Shown here piece after piece: positions 56,338 through 64,000 of a stretch of 64,000 nt of DNA. The position numbers were made by a program, and so were the translations under genes. This stretch comes from an uncultured Lachnospiraceae bacterium. GTDB taxonomy: Bacteria > Bacillota > Clostridia > Lachnospirales > Lachnospiraceae. Location: positions 24,043 to 88,042 of the forward strand of contig CACZBK010000004.1 of the NCBI GenBank assembly GCA_902779395.1, read 5' to 3'. Under the pieces are notes generated by a model. The model was not told the origin of the DNA. It ran no database searches and saw only the letters and a program-made list of their open reading frames with translations. Position 1 is the first letter of the stretch. Every line of letters starts with the position of its first letter.

Positions 56338-57834
56338 TTATGATAAGCCTTCACCGGCGGTATCAGCGGTATCTTCCGTTTTATCCGGTTCCCGGTTTTC
56401 TTCCGGTTTTTCCGTTTCTTCAGATTTTTCTGTTTCTTCCTTTTTCTCCGTATCGTCCGATCCTTCTTCCGTCCCTTCTGCATCTTCCTGATCGTCCGCT
56501 TCATCCGTTTCCTCAGGTTCTTCATCCGGATCTACCGGTTCTTCGTATTCGGGAAACTTGAACCCTCCCGGGCTGGTGGTCTCATATCTGAACACTTCAC
56601 GCATCCTGGCATAATACGAGAAAAAGTGATATCCATAGTCGTCATAACGCCATGCATAGCCCCATGGCGTTCCCGAAAATGATGTCATACAGTCGGGATT
56701 CTTCTCCTCATACTCTTCTATTGTTTCTTTGGAAATGCCGTTTCCTATACAGCATAATCTGTCAAGCTTCATGTCCATGAGCGGACTTATGTCATGAACC
56801 TTAGTAAAGCTTATATTAAGGTATTTTATTGAATTTATCCCTGCGATGTCGGAAATATCAGTGACTTTATCACAATATACGAGTTCAAGCCAGGTAAGTG
56901 CGTGGCATTTTTTCAACGGCGACAGGTCTTTTACTGTCGAAGAGGAAAGTATCAGGCATTCCAGGTGAGGCATATTGGATAAAAACGATATATCCGAGAT
57001 CCCCCTGTCATGTCCCAGATCCACATATACTGCTTCGGTACAGTATTTAAGCGGTCCGGTCATGGTATCATCTATGCCGTGTGTCATACGTATGACTGTA
57101 TCATCCGTAAGCGCGGATTTATTTCCCACATGGACCCGCCAGACCACCTTTATATCCGGGAAATCATCATTTATCCCGGCCATAACGTCATCATCTATCC
57201 CACAGTCATCCAGTACAAAACAGCTGCACTTATTAAGGACAGACAAAGCCTGCCTTATACTTTCCTCGCCTTCGTTTCCTATGTCTTTTTTCCTGTATCT
57301 GACAACATTGGCCGACAGCGAGACACTCCTTCCGAAAAGATCAAAGCGGTATATGAATTCCGCATCCGGAGCAGCCTGCGTAAGCAGTTTTACATCCGAT
57401 AATCCCAGTAAAGATGAATCCTCTTCATCCATAAGATTGATCTTTTCAAGCTTCGGCATATCACGGATAAGTTCCGCTATTTCAGGTATTTCCTCCGGAG
57501 TGCAGTCCGACAGATCAAGGAAAGTCTCATTTCTGTCATACTCCACACCGTGTATGTTTACCGTAGAAGGGACCGGATCCTCTTTTTCGCTTATCTGACC
57601 GGCGCTTACGGTATTTTCGCTTGCCGCTGCATGCTTTTCATCCGTATCGCCGGTTTTAGTATTCTCCTCCGCTTTATCTGCCGAGACCTCATTGTGGCTG
57701 ATCGTTTCTTCTATAATATCTGTATCTGCACCGGTATCGTTCCCGTTTACCGTGCAGCCGCCTATGTACAAAAAAAGGAGCAATGCCGTCACAGACAGCA
57801 GTATCGTAACTGTATTTTTTATATGACTTTTCAT
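56338..57834 (-). CDS. Leucine-rich-repeat lipoprotein with acidic tail
   Basis: This 498-residue protein has lipobox LYIGGC, then a Glu/Thr/Ser linker (to about 95). LRR units follow in two groups (ETFLDLSDCTPEEIPEIAELI; ISDISFLSNMPHLECLILSSS; VTDISDIAGINSIKYLNISF). After a Tyr/Phe-rich segment (WRYDDYGYHFFSYYARMREVF) it ends in about 75 residues of Glu/Asp/Lys/Thr/Pro repeats (EETEKSEETEKPEE), probably disordered. No strong ribosome binding site is seen before its ATG. It probably forms a pair with the TPR lipoprotein. Confidence 0.82.
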   Translation of the reverse strand: MKSHIKNTVTILLSVTALLLFLYIGGCTVNGNDTGADTDIIEETISHNEVSADKAEENTKTGDTDEKHAAASENTVSAGQISEKEDPVPSTVNIHGVEYDRNETFLDLSDCTPEEIPEIAELIRDMPKLEKINLMDEEDSSLLGLSDVKLLTQAAPDAEFIYRFDLFGRSVSLSANVVRYRKKDIGNEGEESIRQALSVLNKCSCFVLDDCGIDDDVMAGINDDFPDIKVVWRVHVGNKSALTDDTVIRMTHGIDDTMTGPLKYCTEAVYVDLGHDRGISDISFLSNMPHLECLILSSSTVKDLSPLKKCHALTWLELVYCDKVTDISDIAGINSIKYLNISFTKVHDISPLMDMKLDRLCCIGNGISKETIEEYEEKNPDCMTSFSGTPWGYAWRYDDYGYHFFSYYARMREVFRYETTSPGGFKFPEYEEPVDPDEEPEETDEADDQEDAEGTEEGSDDTEKKEETEKSEETEKPEENREPDKTEDTADTAGEGLS

Positions 57835-57942
57835 CTAAAGTTTCAGATCCTATCTTATTATCAGGCTCATGCAGCTGCACAGGCAGCACACAGCACCCTG
57901 TACATCTGAACAAACCTTAAATATTTTATCATATTTTGTTCC

Positions 57943-57971
57943 TTAACACCACATATTATTTCTGTTATAAT
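57943..57971 (+). promoter_or_regulatory. Promoter of the YgjP-like gene, predicting a leaderless mRNA
   Basis: TTAACA (57943-57948), 17 bases, perfect TATAAT (57966-57971). Transcription should begin at about 57978-57979, on the ATG itself. Confidence 0.65.
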
Positions 57972-57978
57972 GCGTCCT

Positions 57979-58755
57979 ATGATACATGAAGACCAGATAA
58001 TCAGAAGCAGGCGGCGCAGCATAGCACTTGAGATAAACGATGAGGGCAGGCTGATCATACGCGCCCCTTTCAGCGCATCCTTATCCGAGATCGATGCTTT
58101 TGTGACCTCCAAACAGAGCTGGATAGCACAAAAGCAGACAAATGCAAAAAAACGCTCGGCGGATACTCCCCATCCAAGCTGGGAAGACGGAAGCCTCATA
58201 CCATTTCTGGGGATGAGGATAAAACTTTGTTATCATAACAGAAACAACATAAGCCTTACGGGTCTGACCGGCCTGCCAAAGGTCTGCGATCATCCCGCTT
58301 CTTTTTGCATCAATGATGATATACAGCTGAACATCCCCGATCTGCGCCTCAGGGTAAGGGAATTCAGGTTAAACTATAATGTTGATCATGACACCGAAGT
58401 AAAGCAGAATATGCAAATGACTCAGCACTGGTATAAAACTGTGGCCGCCGGCATCTTAAAAGACAGGACTGCGCTTTACGAAGCTGCTACCGGTTTAAAA
58501 AGCCGCAGCATAAAGATCACATCGGCAAAACGCAAATGGGGCTCCTGCAGCTCAAAGAAAGATATCATATTCAGCCATCAGCTCATCTGCCTGTCTTTCT
58601 ATGAGATAGATTACGTTATAGTTCACGAGCTGACCCATATCCTCCACATGGACCACAGCAGCCGCTTCTATGAAGACCTGGGCAAAGTGCTTCCCGACTA
58701 TAAACTGCGCGAAGAAGCCCTGCGTAAGTTTAACAGCATTCTTTCCGAGTTCTGA
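57979..58755 (+). CDS. YgjP/M48-like zinc metallopeptidase (DUF45)
   Basis: This 258-residue cytosolic protein has the zincin motif VIVHELTHILHMDHSSRFYEDL (HExxH and a downstream His/Glu), preceded by KRKWGSCSSKKDIIFSHQLI, the signature of DUF45. It starts with RSRRRSIALEINDEGRLIIRAP. The start was chosen at ATG 57979; the ATG at 57970 lies inside the -10 element. No ribosome binding site is visible for either. It is transcribed divergently from the LRR lipoprotein. Confidence 0.88.
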   Translation: MIHEDQIIRSRRRSIALEINDEGRLIIRAPFSASLSEIDAFVTSKQSWIAQKQTNAKKRSADTPHPSWEDGSLIPFLGMRIKLCYHNRNNISLTGLTGLPKVCDHPASFCINDDIQLNIPDLRLRVREFRLNYNVDHDTEVKQNMQMTQHWYKTVAAGILKDRTALYEAATGLKSRSIKITSAKRKWGSCSSKKDIIFSHQLICLSFYEIDYVIVHELTHILHMDHSSRFYEDLGKVLPDYKLREEALRKFNSILSEF

Positions 58756-58763
58756 ATCTGCAG

Positions 58764-58801
58764 AGAGCGCTTTCATATCTTCATCCAGAAGCGCTCTTTT
58801 T
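58764..58801 (+). terminator. Terminator after the YgjP-like gene
   Basis: AGAGCGCTT pairs with AAGCGCTCT and is followed by TTTTT. It lies between convergent genes. Confidence 0.85.
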
Positions 58802-58811
58802 CAGATATTTT

Positions 58812-60167
58812 TTATTTCCTGACCTTCCTTACATTCAGGTTCATCAGGTGGCGTCCCAGGCAGCGAAAGGCGGTCTTTTGTACCACGCCCATCTCCTGAT
58901 GATGTTCTGCAAGAAGCTGATCGGGAGATTCATAAATGCCAAAATCCCGGTTGATGCCTTCGCTCTGAATATAAGTATTATTCCTGTTAAATTCTGTCAC
59001 AGGATGCTGAAGATCAGTCACACAGACACCGAATCCGCAAAAGCTCCCCGTGCATTCTCTGTATTTGCGCTGAAGATTCTTAAGATACTTCCTGTCTATG
59101 ATAAAAGCCTCCAGCTCATACCAGTTTCCCTCACATAAGACCTCTACCCAGCTATGGAAAATGTTCTCCGGCGCATGCCGGTAAACAAATCCCGTCATAG
59201 CGCCTTTTTGCAGTTCTTTGCGTATCGTAAACCCATGAATCCTGCAGGGGATCCCTACCGCTCTGAGCAGCGCCATAAAAAGCGTCCCTTTGGTATTGCA
59301 TTGTCCGTATCCATCCTTCAATACTTCCGAAGCCTGAATGCCGTCATCCACATTATAGCCGAAGAGTATCTCATCCCTGACATAATCATATATCTCCTTT
59401 ATCCGTTCAAATTCTCTCAGCCTGCTCCATCCGCGTTCACTTATCAGCTTACGTATCATGTAATGATCGTAATCCAGCATATGCGTTCTTGCCAGATAGG
59501 GATCCTTTGCTTTCTTTACCGGACCTTTCTTCAATTTCATCACAAAAGTATATTTGCAGGAAATATTTTCCTCTGCTTCAAAACCGTATTCCGCAAAGAA
59601 AGCTTCCTTATCACTATCAAAATAATCCTTGAAATATTTGGGTGTTCCGATACTCTCTGTCACATACAGAGGTGAGAATACCAATTTTTCACCAAGCGAT
59701 AACGGCCTGTCCCAGTCAAGAACTATCAGCCTGCCATCCTTCTTTAACAAACGGTAAGCTTCTGACAGTATAGCTTCACATACAGCCGGATCACATTCAT
59801 GTAAAACCAGTCCTATGGTTATGTAATCAAATGATCCATCAGGCAGTCCGGTTGACGACGCATCCCTGCAGAGCAGCTTTATATTATCAAGATGCAGATC
59901 AGCCGCCTTCTGTCTTGCCTTCCTGAGCATCGGTTTTGATCTGTCCAGCCCGATCACGGTCGCTTTGGGTCTGTTGACTGCCACACTAAGCCCATTGGCC
60001 GCTGTCCCGCAGCACAGATCCAGCACCCTGCATTTTTTATCAGCTATCATATCGCTCAGAACATTTCGCGGATTACTATCTCCCTCCCCAAAAAACACTT
60101 TATCCATAAGATCATATGTCGAAGATATTATCCGATACATGTTTAAACTCTGCTTTTTATCTGCCAT
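58812..60167 (-). CDS. SAM methyltransferase fused to a transglutaminase-like domain
   Basis: This 451-residue protein (ATG 60167 with GGAGG 8 bases upstream; ATG 60182 overlaps that site) has an N-terminal class I methyltransferase domain (1-215). It shows VLDLCCGTAANGLSVAV (motif I), VIGLDRSKPMLRKAR, and FDYITIGLVLHECDP, similar to UbiE-type enzymes. The C-terminal half (about 225-400) is transglutaminase-like with Cys290 in DGYGQCNTKGTLFMALL, His338 in FHSWVEVL, and an acidic residue Glu353 in WYELEAF, the usual Cys-His-Asp/Glu order. No membrane or signal segment. This combination is uncommon; substrate unknown. Confidence 0.85.
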   Translation of the reverse strand: MADKKQSLNMYRIISSTYDLMDKVFFGEGDSNPRNVLSDMIADKKCRVLDLCCGTAANGLSVAVNRPKATVIGLDRSKPMLRKARQKAADLHLDNIKLLCRDASSTGLPDGSFDYITIGLVLHECDPAVCEAILSEAYRLLKKDGRLIVLDWDRPLSLGEKLVFSPLYVTESIGTPKYFKDYFDSDKEAFFAEYGFEAEENISCKYTFVMKLKKGPVKKAKDPYLARTHMLDYDHYMIRKLISERGWSRLREFERIKEIYDYVRDEILFGYNVDDGIQASEVLKDGYGQCNTKGTLFMALLRAVGIPCRIHGFTIRKELQKGAMTGFVYRHAPENIFHSWVEVLCEGNWYELEAFIIDRKYLKNLQRKYRECTGSFCGFGVCVTDLQHPVTEFNRNNTYIQSEGINRDFGIYESPDQLLAEHHQEMGVVQKTAFRCLGRHLMNLNVRKVRK

Positions 60168-60189
60168 ATCCGGGCCCTCCATGTTATTT

Positions 60190-60228
60190 ATATATGTTCA
60201 TGTGTTCATATATTATCATGTGTTACGG
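60190..60228. promoter_or_regulatory. Repeats over the start of the methyltransferase-transglutaminase transcript
   Basis: On the plus strand, CATGTGTT occurs twice 18 bases apart, GTTCAT twice 8 bases apart, and TATATG...CATATA forms a short inverted repeat. They cover the -10 to +15 region. This looks like a repressor site. Confidence 0.35.
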
Positions 60229-60238
60229 ATATTGTCAA
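60210..60238 (-). promoter_or_regulatory. Promoter of the methyltransferase-transglutaminase gene
   Basis: Perfect TTGACA (60238-60233), 17 bases, TAATAT (60215-60210). The leader is about 36 bases. Confidence 0.75.
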
Positions 60239-60309
60239 TCCCCGGCTTAACTATTCTCCCTTATATGAAATCAGACAGCATTAGATAAAAGATGTGCAGG
60301 TACGTAAAA

Positions 60310-60345
60310 TGCCGTGATACCGGGCGTTTTGCCCATATCACGGCA
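60310..60345 (-). terminator. Terminator after tRNA-Gln
   Basis: TGCCGTGATA...GTATCACGGCA with inner GGGC/GCCC forms a long stem followed by TTTTAC on the minus strand, 26 bases past the tRNA. Confidence 0.85.
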
Positions 60346-60370
60346 CCTGATGAAAACTGATAAAATATAG

Positions 60371-60443
60371 CTGGGCCAGCTGGATTCGAACCAGCGAAAT
60401 GCAGGGATCAAAACCCTGTGCCTTACCGCTTGGCGATGGCCCA
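60371..60443 (-). tRNA. tRNA-Gln (anticodon TTG)
   Basis: A 73-base cloverleaf: acceptor TGGGCCA / TGGCCCA plus G, D-arm GCCAAGCGGTAAGGC, anticodon arm CAGGG-TTTTGAT-CCCTG with anticodon TTG, and T-arm GCTGG-TTCGAAT-CCAGC. The 3' CCA is not encoded. It lies between two genes on the same strand with its own promoter and terminator. Confidence 0.97.
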
Positions 60444-60448
60444 ATATC

Positions 60449-60481
60449 ATGCCTCCGGCGGATATGCTCCGCAGGAGGCAT
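60449..60481 (-). promoter_or_regulatory. Hairpin abutting the 5' end of tRNA-Gln
   Basis: ATGCCTCC / GGAGGCAT with inner GCGGA / TCCGC forms a stem that ends 5 bases before the tRNA. It would be part of the pre-tRNA leader. On the minus strand it has no T-run, so it is a poor terminator for the BspA-type gene. Confidence 0.5.
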
Positions 60482-60500
60482 ATTTTTAAGTCCGAATGAG

Positions 60501-60529
60501 ATACTAACACAATCTACAGGAATTGTAAA
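60501..60529 (-). promoter_or_regulatory. Promoter of tRNA-Gln
   Basis: TTTACA (60529-60524), 17 bases, TAGTAT (60506-60501), immediately after the BspA-type stop codon. Confidence 0.5.
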
Positions 60530-60535
60530 GTAAGA

Positions 60536-63500
60536 TCACTCCACTCCTATCTCTGCCTTGCTGATCTTGTATGATCCGTTGCACGTACCGGCGTATTCCG
60601 GATTATCGTCCTTCGCCCTTACAATGATCGTGGCCTTTCCGGCAGCTGCGTTATCGGCATATATCAGATCAAAGCCCGCCCTAAGTTCCGCACCGCTTAT
60701 CGTCTTATCCCCTATCTTTAATACAGGCTGTACTGCGTTCGCATCAGATAAGTCAAATATGACTTTTCCACCCTTTAAGGGAACTTCTTTTACCTTATTG
60801 CCATTCTGCATCAGTACGATCTTTGCCTTGCCGATATCGGTCTTCCCTTCGATGATGCGCGCATTCGCGTATACGTCTGTCAAACTCTTATAGTTTCCCT
60901 TCAGCCTGATATCGACCTTAAGTGTTCCGGGCGCATCCATCTTCCCACCGTTCGTATATTTCAGCTCATAGTCGCTTTTTTTCAGAAGCTCACCGTTTAC
61001 CGTGATACTTACCTTCGGCTTATAAACCCCTGCCTTTTTAAACACCATATCCTGCACAGCTATATTCATATTCGAATCAGATGCCTGTACCGGCAGGATC
61101 GTAAAGTCCTTACTGCCGCTGTAGACAGCCCCCTTAAAGTCTCCCTTCATATTGATCTTGAAGGATCCGGTGCCGGCCTTTTTATTTTTCGAAAACTTTA
61201 CGCTGTAATCCCTGCCCTCTTTCAACTCCCGGCTGATACCGTCTATCGTTGCTTTTACGGTAAGCTTTGGCTTCACGCCGCCTTTCGCATACAAATAGAC
61301 ATCCTTATCCGTCTTTACACTGATCTCAGCCTTTGATGCGGCTTTGATCCTGAAACTCTTTTTGACCAGGCCTTCATAGTCTCCTACACCTAAGATCAAA
61401 ATAGAAACTTTTCCGGACCTGATATTCTCCGTATAGCTGATGCAGTAATCAAAGTTCTTTGTGAGGGTATTGCCTGCGGCATCCTTAACCGTAAGCTCTG
61501 CTGCCCCGATAAGATGCTCATAAAAGTTAAAGCTATGCTCCGAAGCCTTAAAATCCGCTTTGATCTTATTGTTCTTTAACTGCGAAGCCGTGACGGCTCT
61601 GATAGTAACAAGCTTTTCTCCGCTGTAGTTTGAAGCAGCTGAAGCTTTTATCTTTAAGCTTGTATCTCCCACTCTCTCCAGTTCGTAATCCTTCCCCTTC
61701 TTAAGGATCATACCGTTATAAGCGACCAGGGGATCAGCCGTCTTTTTCTCATCATAGACCGTGTTTCCTGCTATAACATCCCCATCTGCCAGGTTCTTCT
61801 TAAGGATCGTAAACTTAAGGATCTTCTGTCCTTTCAGACTTCCCTTTCCTTTTACTGTAACCGTCCCGGCATCCTCACCGGCCGCAATATTCTTACCGTA
61901 CTTAAGCGTATAATCCACGCCAAGCGCACATTCTTTACCCATATGCATCAGTTTAACATAAGGTTTAATACTTCTTCCGGTGTAATCCGCGTAATATACG
62001 CCGCCTGATCTATAGACAGCATCATCATCAAATACTATCTCCCATTCCGCTGCAATGCTGTGCGCACCTATTACCCTCTGCTCTTTATGAGAAGAGTTAC
62101 GGCGGCAGATCCTTTCCTCCATACCATCATGTTCTTCTGTAGCCGGATCTGTTACTACCCATTCATCCCAATCATGGCCAAGTGCCGCTAATACCGTATC
62201 TGCTTCGGCTATCTCCTGCTTACAGGCTTCATCCATAAAGCATGCATTACATACGGAACACTTCCAATATTCCATATTTCCCTTTTCGGTACAGCCGGGC
62301 TCTACAGCCGCAACTTTGACTCCGTTATGTTCATGTTTCCATAAGGCTTTGACCGTACATGATCCGTCAGGTTTATATTTTTCTCCCGGGGCACCTTTAT
62401 CCCATTTATCGAATGATGTTCCCGCAGGAGGCGCAAATGTGCATTCCGGAAGGGTAATGGATCCCCCAGCCTCTACAGCCATGTCCGGCATGGTACCGCT
62501 TCCGCCACCTGCGTTGAAATGTACGATATACATCTTCATAAATGTCAGCTTCGCAGTATCTATCCCGGTCTTTGAGCTGTCATTTAAGATCACTGCAGAA
62601 GCCTCATCATCGATAGTTCCCATCACGGGTGTCCCTGTATTGGAAGCACAGGTTCCGTTTAGCATATCCGTCACCTTATCCGAATCATCGATCTTAAAAC
62701 CGCCCAGATCCAGTTTCTTAAGCTGAGTACAATCCTTAAGCATCTCTCGGTAATCTTTGATGTCGCCGGTACTGAACCGGGACAGATCAAGCGCCTCTGC
62801 CTTACAGCCTTTGAAAAGGCCTGTATAGCTGACCACTTTGTCCTTATATTTGATCGTGACCGACGGTACCGGGTTCGGAAGCGGATCCCCCGCTCTCCAG
62901 ATATATTTTCCCCCACCGATCACTATTTTCCCATCCTTCTTATCAAGCTGGGCCCGGAACTCATCCGTAAGCGAAACCTTCAGATACTCTACCTCATAGG
63001 TATCATAGACATAGAACTTCTCCAGATCGGCATCAAAAAGCTCTCCGTAATCATCGCCTACGATAAAGCGGAGCTTAGCCTCACCATATTCCGCTAAGCG
63101 GCTCTGCAAAATATCCCTTACTTCCGTATTCTTAAGATACACACATGTATCGGTCTCTTTATTCCCATGGTTATTCTGAAACAGATTATTGATATCGCAG
63201 TCTGCAGGTATCTCAAAATTCCTCATGAATATCTCATTTGTATAACAGCACCAGAACATGCCGTTCATATCGGTAATGGCAGGGGCTTTCCAGCTGTCGA
63301 GATTGATACCGGCGATATCGCTGTATTCAAACATATCTCTCATATCCGTCACATTGGACACATCAAAATGTCTGAGATCCAGCTCCCCAAACATTCCATG
63401 ATTTCCGAGATACACGAACATATCCTTCATCGACGTAACCTTCGAGGTGTCAAAAGAGCTTATATCCAGCTTCCGGAGATACATCATACGCTTAAACATC

Positions 63501-64000
63501 CCGGTCATATCAGTGACATTGGATGTATCCCAGGCACTCAGGTCAAGTTCCTTCGTTTTGCATTCTAAAAACAGGTTTTCATAGCTGCTCACGGAAAGCT
63601 TCTCACCCCCGTAGTGGTGAGTCGCACCGGGATCAGGAAGCGGATCGCCTGCAGACCATTTGTATATGTTAGGCGCTTCATCCCTGTCTATAGTATACGA
63701 GCCGTTTTCTTCCTCCAGCGCCGATCTAAATCCGGCCTTCAGCTTAAGCATAAGACCGCCATTTCCGTCCGGCGTATAATCATAAAACTGTTCAAGCTCA
63801 TTTTCGCTCAGCTCAAGGTTATACACCCACTTTGCATAAAGGTGGAGATCACTGTTGACAGGTGTATTCTCAGTGTCAAAAGGCCTGGTATATTCCTTAT
63901 CCAGATAAAAGCCGTCGAAACGGAAGCCCGGATAAGAAGCAGACCACGTTCCGATGGTGCTTCCTTCCTTCTCTTCAAATTTCTGATCATCTCCCTTGCC
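60536..64000 (-). CDS. BspA/DUF285-type surface protein, 5' end cut by window edge
   Basis: The frame is open from 64000 to the stop at 60536 (at least 1154 residues); the GTG at 63826 is internal. The first visible part is an InlB-type repeat (SYPGFRFDGFYLDKEYTRPF, then LHLYAKW). Two DUF285/BspA blocks follow (LDLSAWDTSNVTDMTGMFKR; LDLSRFSTGDIKDYREMLKD). Then come another InlB-type repeat (VHFNAGGGSGTMP, FDKWDKG), a Cys/His-containing segment (HEHNGVKVAAVEPGCTEKGN), and a long tail of Ig-like repeats (VDYTLKYGKNIAAGEDAGTV). No LPXTG motif at the C-terminus. Probably secreted and surface-associated. Confidence 0.88.
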   Translation of the reverse strand, partial: GKGDDQKFEEKEGSTIGTWSASYPGFRFDGFYLDKEYTRPFDTENTPVNSDLHLYAKWVYNLELSENELEQFYDYTPDGNGGLMLKLKAGFRSALEEENGSYTIDRDEAPNIYKWSAGDPLPDPGATHHYGGEKLSVSSYENLFLECKTKELDLSAWDTSNVTDMTGMFKRMMYLRKLDISSFDTSKVTSMKDMFVYLGNHGMFGELDLRHFDVSNVTDMRDMFEYSDIAGINLDSWKAPAITDMNGMFWCCYTNEIFMRNFEIPADCDINNLFQNNHGNKETDTCVYLKNTEVRDILQSRLAEYGEAKLRFIVGDDYGELFDADLEKFYVYDTYEVEYLKVSLTDEFRAQLDKKDGKIVIGGGKYIWRAGDPLPNPVPSVTIKYKDKVVSYTGLFKGCKAEALDLSRFSTGDIKDYREMLKDCTQLKKLDLGGFKIDDSDKVTDMLNGTCASNTGTPVMGTIDDEASAVILNDSSKTGIDTAKLTFMKMYIVHFNAGGGSGTMPDMAVEAGGSITLPECTFAPPAGTSFDKWDKGAPGEKYKPDGSCTVKALWKHEHNGVKVAAVEPGCTEKGNMEYWKCSVCNACFMDEACKQEIAEADTVLAALGHDWDEWVVTDPATEEHDGMEERICRRNSSHKEQRVIGAHSIAAEWEIVFDDDAVYRSGGVYYADYTGRSIKPYVKLMHMGKECALGVDYTLKYGKNIAAGEDAGTVTVKGKGSLKGQKILKFTILKKNLADGDVIAGNTVYDEKKTADPLVAYNGMILKKGKDYELERVGDTSLKIKASAASNYSGEKLVTIRAVTASQLKNNKIKADFKASEHSFNFYEHLIGAAELTVKDAAGNTLTKNFDYCISYTENIRSGKVSILILGVGDYEGLVKKSFRIKAASKAEISVKTDKDVYLYAKGGVKPKLTVKATIDGISRELKEGRDYSVKFSKNKKAGTGSFKINMKGDFKGAVYSGSKDFTILPVQASDSNMNIAVQDMVFKKAGVYKPKVSITVNGELLKKSDYELKYTNGGKMDAPGTLKVDIRLKGNYKSLTDVYANARIIEGKTDIGKAKIVLMQNGNKVKEVPLKGGKVIFDLSDANAVQPVLKIGDKTISGAELRAGFDLIYADNAAAGKATIIVRAKDDNPEYAGTCNGSYKISKAEIGVE

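Noticed and set aside
63808-63990. 60-residue minus-strand frame near the window end
   Set aside because: It is out of frame with the BspA-type gene, which is open to the edge and carries recognisable repeats.
1-64000. CRISPR arrays, insertion sequences, prophage or rRNA genes
   Set aside because: No short regularly spaced repeats, transposase or integrase motifs, phage genes or rRNA sequence were seen.

Overview
The window reads as a chromosomal segment of an anaerobic, butyrate-forming Firmicute of the Lachnospiraceae type (Butyrivibrio/Roseburia-like; this is an inference). Pointers are phosphate butyryltransferase plus butyrate kinase, pyruvate phosphate dikinase, a class III (oxygen-sensitive) ribonucleotide reductase, a hydrogenase-like redox sensor, FeoAB, large BspA-type surface proteins and AGGAGG-type ribosome binding sites. 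Almost all genes lie on the minus strand. No phage, insertion sequence or CRISPR array was seen.

Layout, low to high coordinate. 1-1.5 kb: a lysine-rich protein cut by the window edge, and a GNAT protein. 1.7-9.5 kb: a secreted leucine-rich-repeat protein with a 708-bp internal repeat, pyruvate phosphate dikinase and a Na/Pi-cotransporter-PhoU protein. 9.6-18.6 kb: a small membrane protein on the plus strand, converging on the conserved translation operon rimP-nusA-ylxR-ylxQ-infB-rbfA-nrnA-truB-ribF. 18.6-25.4 kb: a soluble hydrogenase-like/chemoreceptor fusion, a hotdog thioesterase, and on the plus strand phosphoketolase and TrpB2. 25.4-33.3 kb: a solute-binding lipoprotein-feoAB-corA operon and a dCache chemoreceptor. 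33.4-41.8 kb: ptb-buk-secA-prfB-rlmI-like-rhomboid-MBL in one tightly packed run. 41.9-46.2 kb: an SGNH/DUF4358/MBOAT/DHHW cassette for O-acylation of a surface polymer. 46.3-52.4 kb: pyrF-pyrE, two small membrane proteins, an M29 aminopeptidase, purE, Memo and AMMECR1. 52.5-55.3 kb: nrdD with a C-terminal thioredoxin-like domain and a long regulated leader. 55.3-64 kb: TPR and LRR lipoproteins, a YgjP-like metalloprotease, a methyltransferase-transglutaminase fusion, tRNA-Gln, and a BspA/DUF285 surface protein cut by the window edge.

Metabolic picture (inference): phosphoketolase makes acetyl phosphate from pentose or fructose phosphates, PPDK interconverts PEP and pyruvate, and Ptb-Buk makes ATP from butyryl-CoA. 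Secretion (SecA) and peptide release (RF2) appear to be co-transcribed with the butyrate genes.

The least ordinary material is mostly regulatory. It includes a pair of NrdR-like boxes plus a structured leader with a tiny uORF before nrdD, palindromes set exactly on promoter elements of three genes or gene pairs, a predicted leaderless mRNA, and a 5'-terminal hairpin on the ptb-buk-secA transcript. Unusual proteins are the methyltransferase-transglutaminase fusion, the hydrogenase-like/MCP sensor and the binding protein with a duplicated N-terminal domain. I found no clear defence system or wholly new multi-gene system. All promoter and start-site calls were made by eye.
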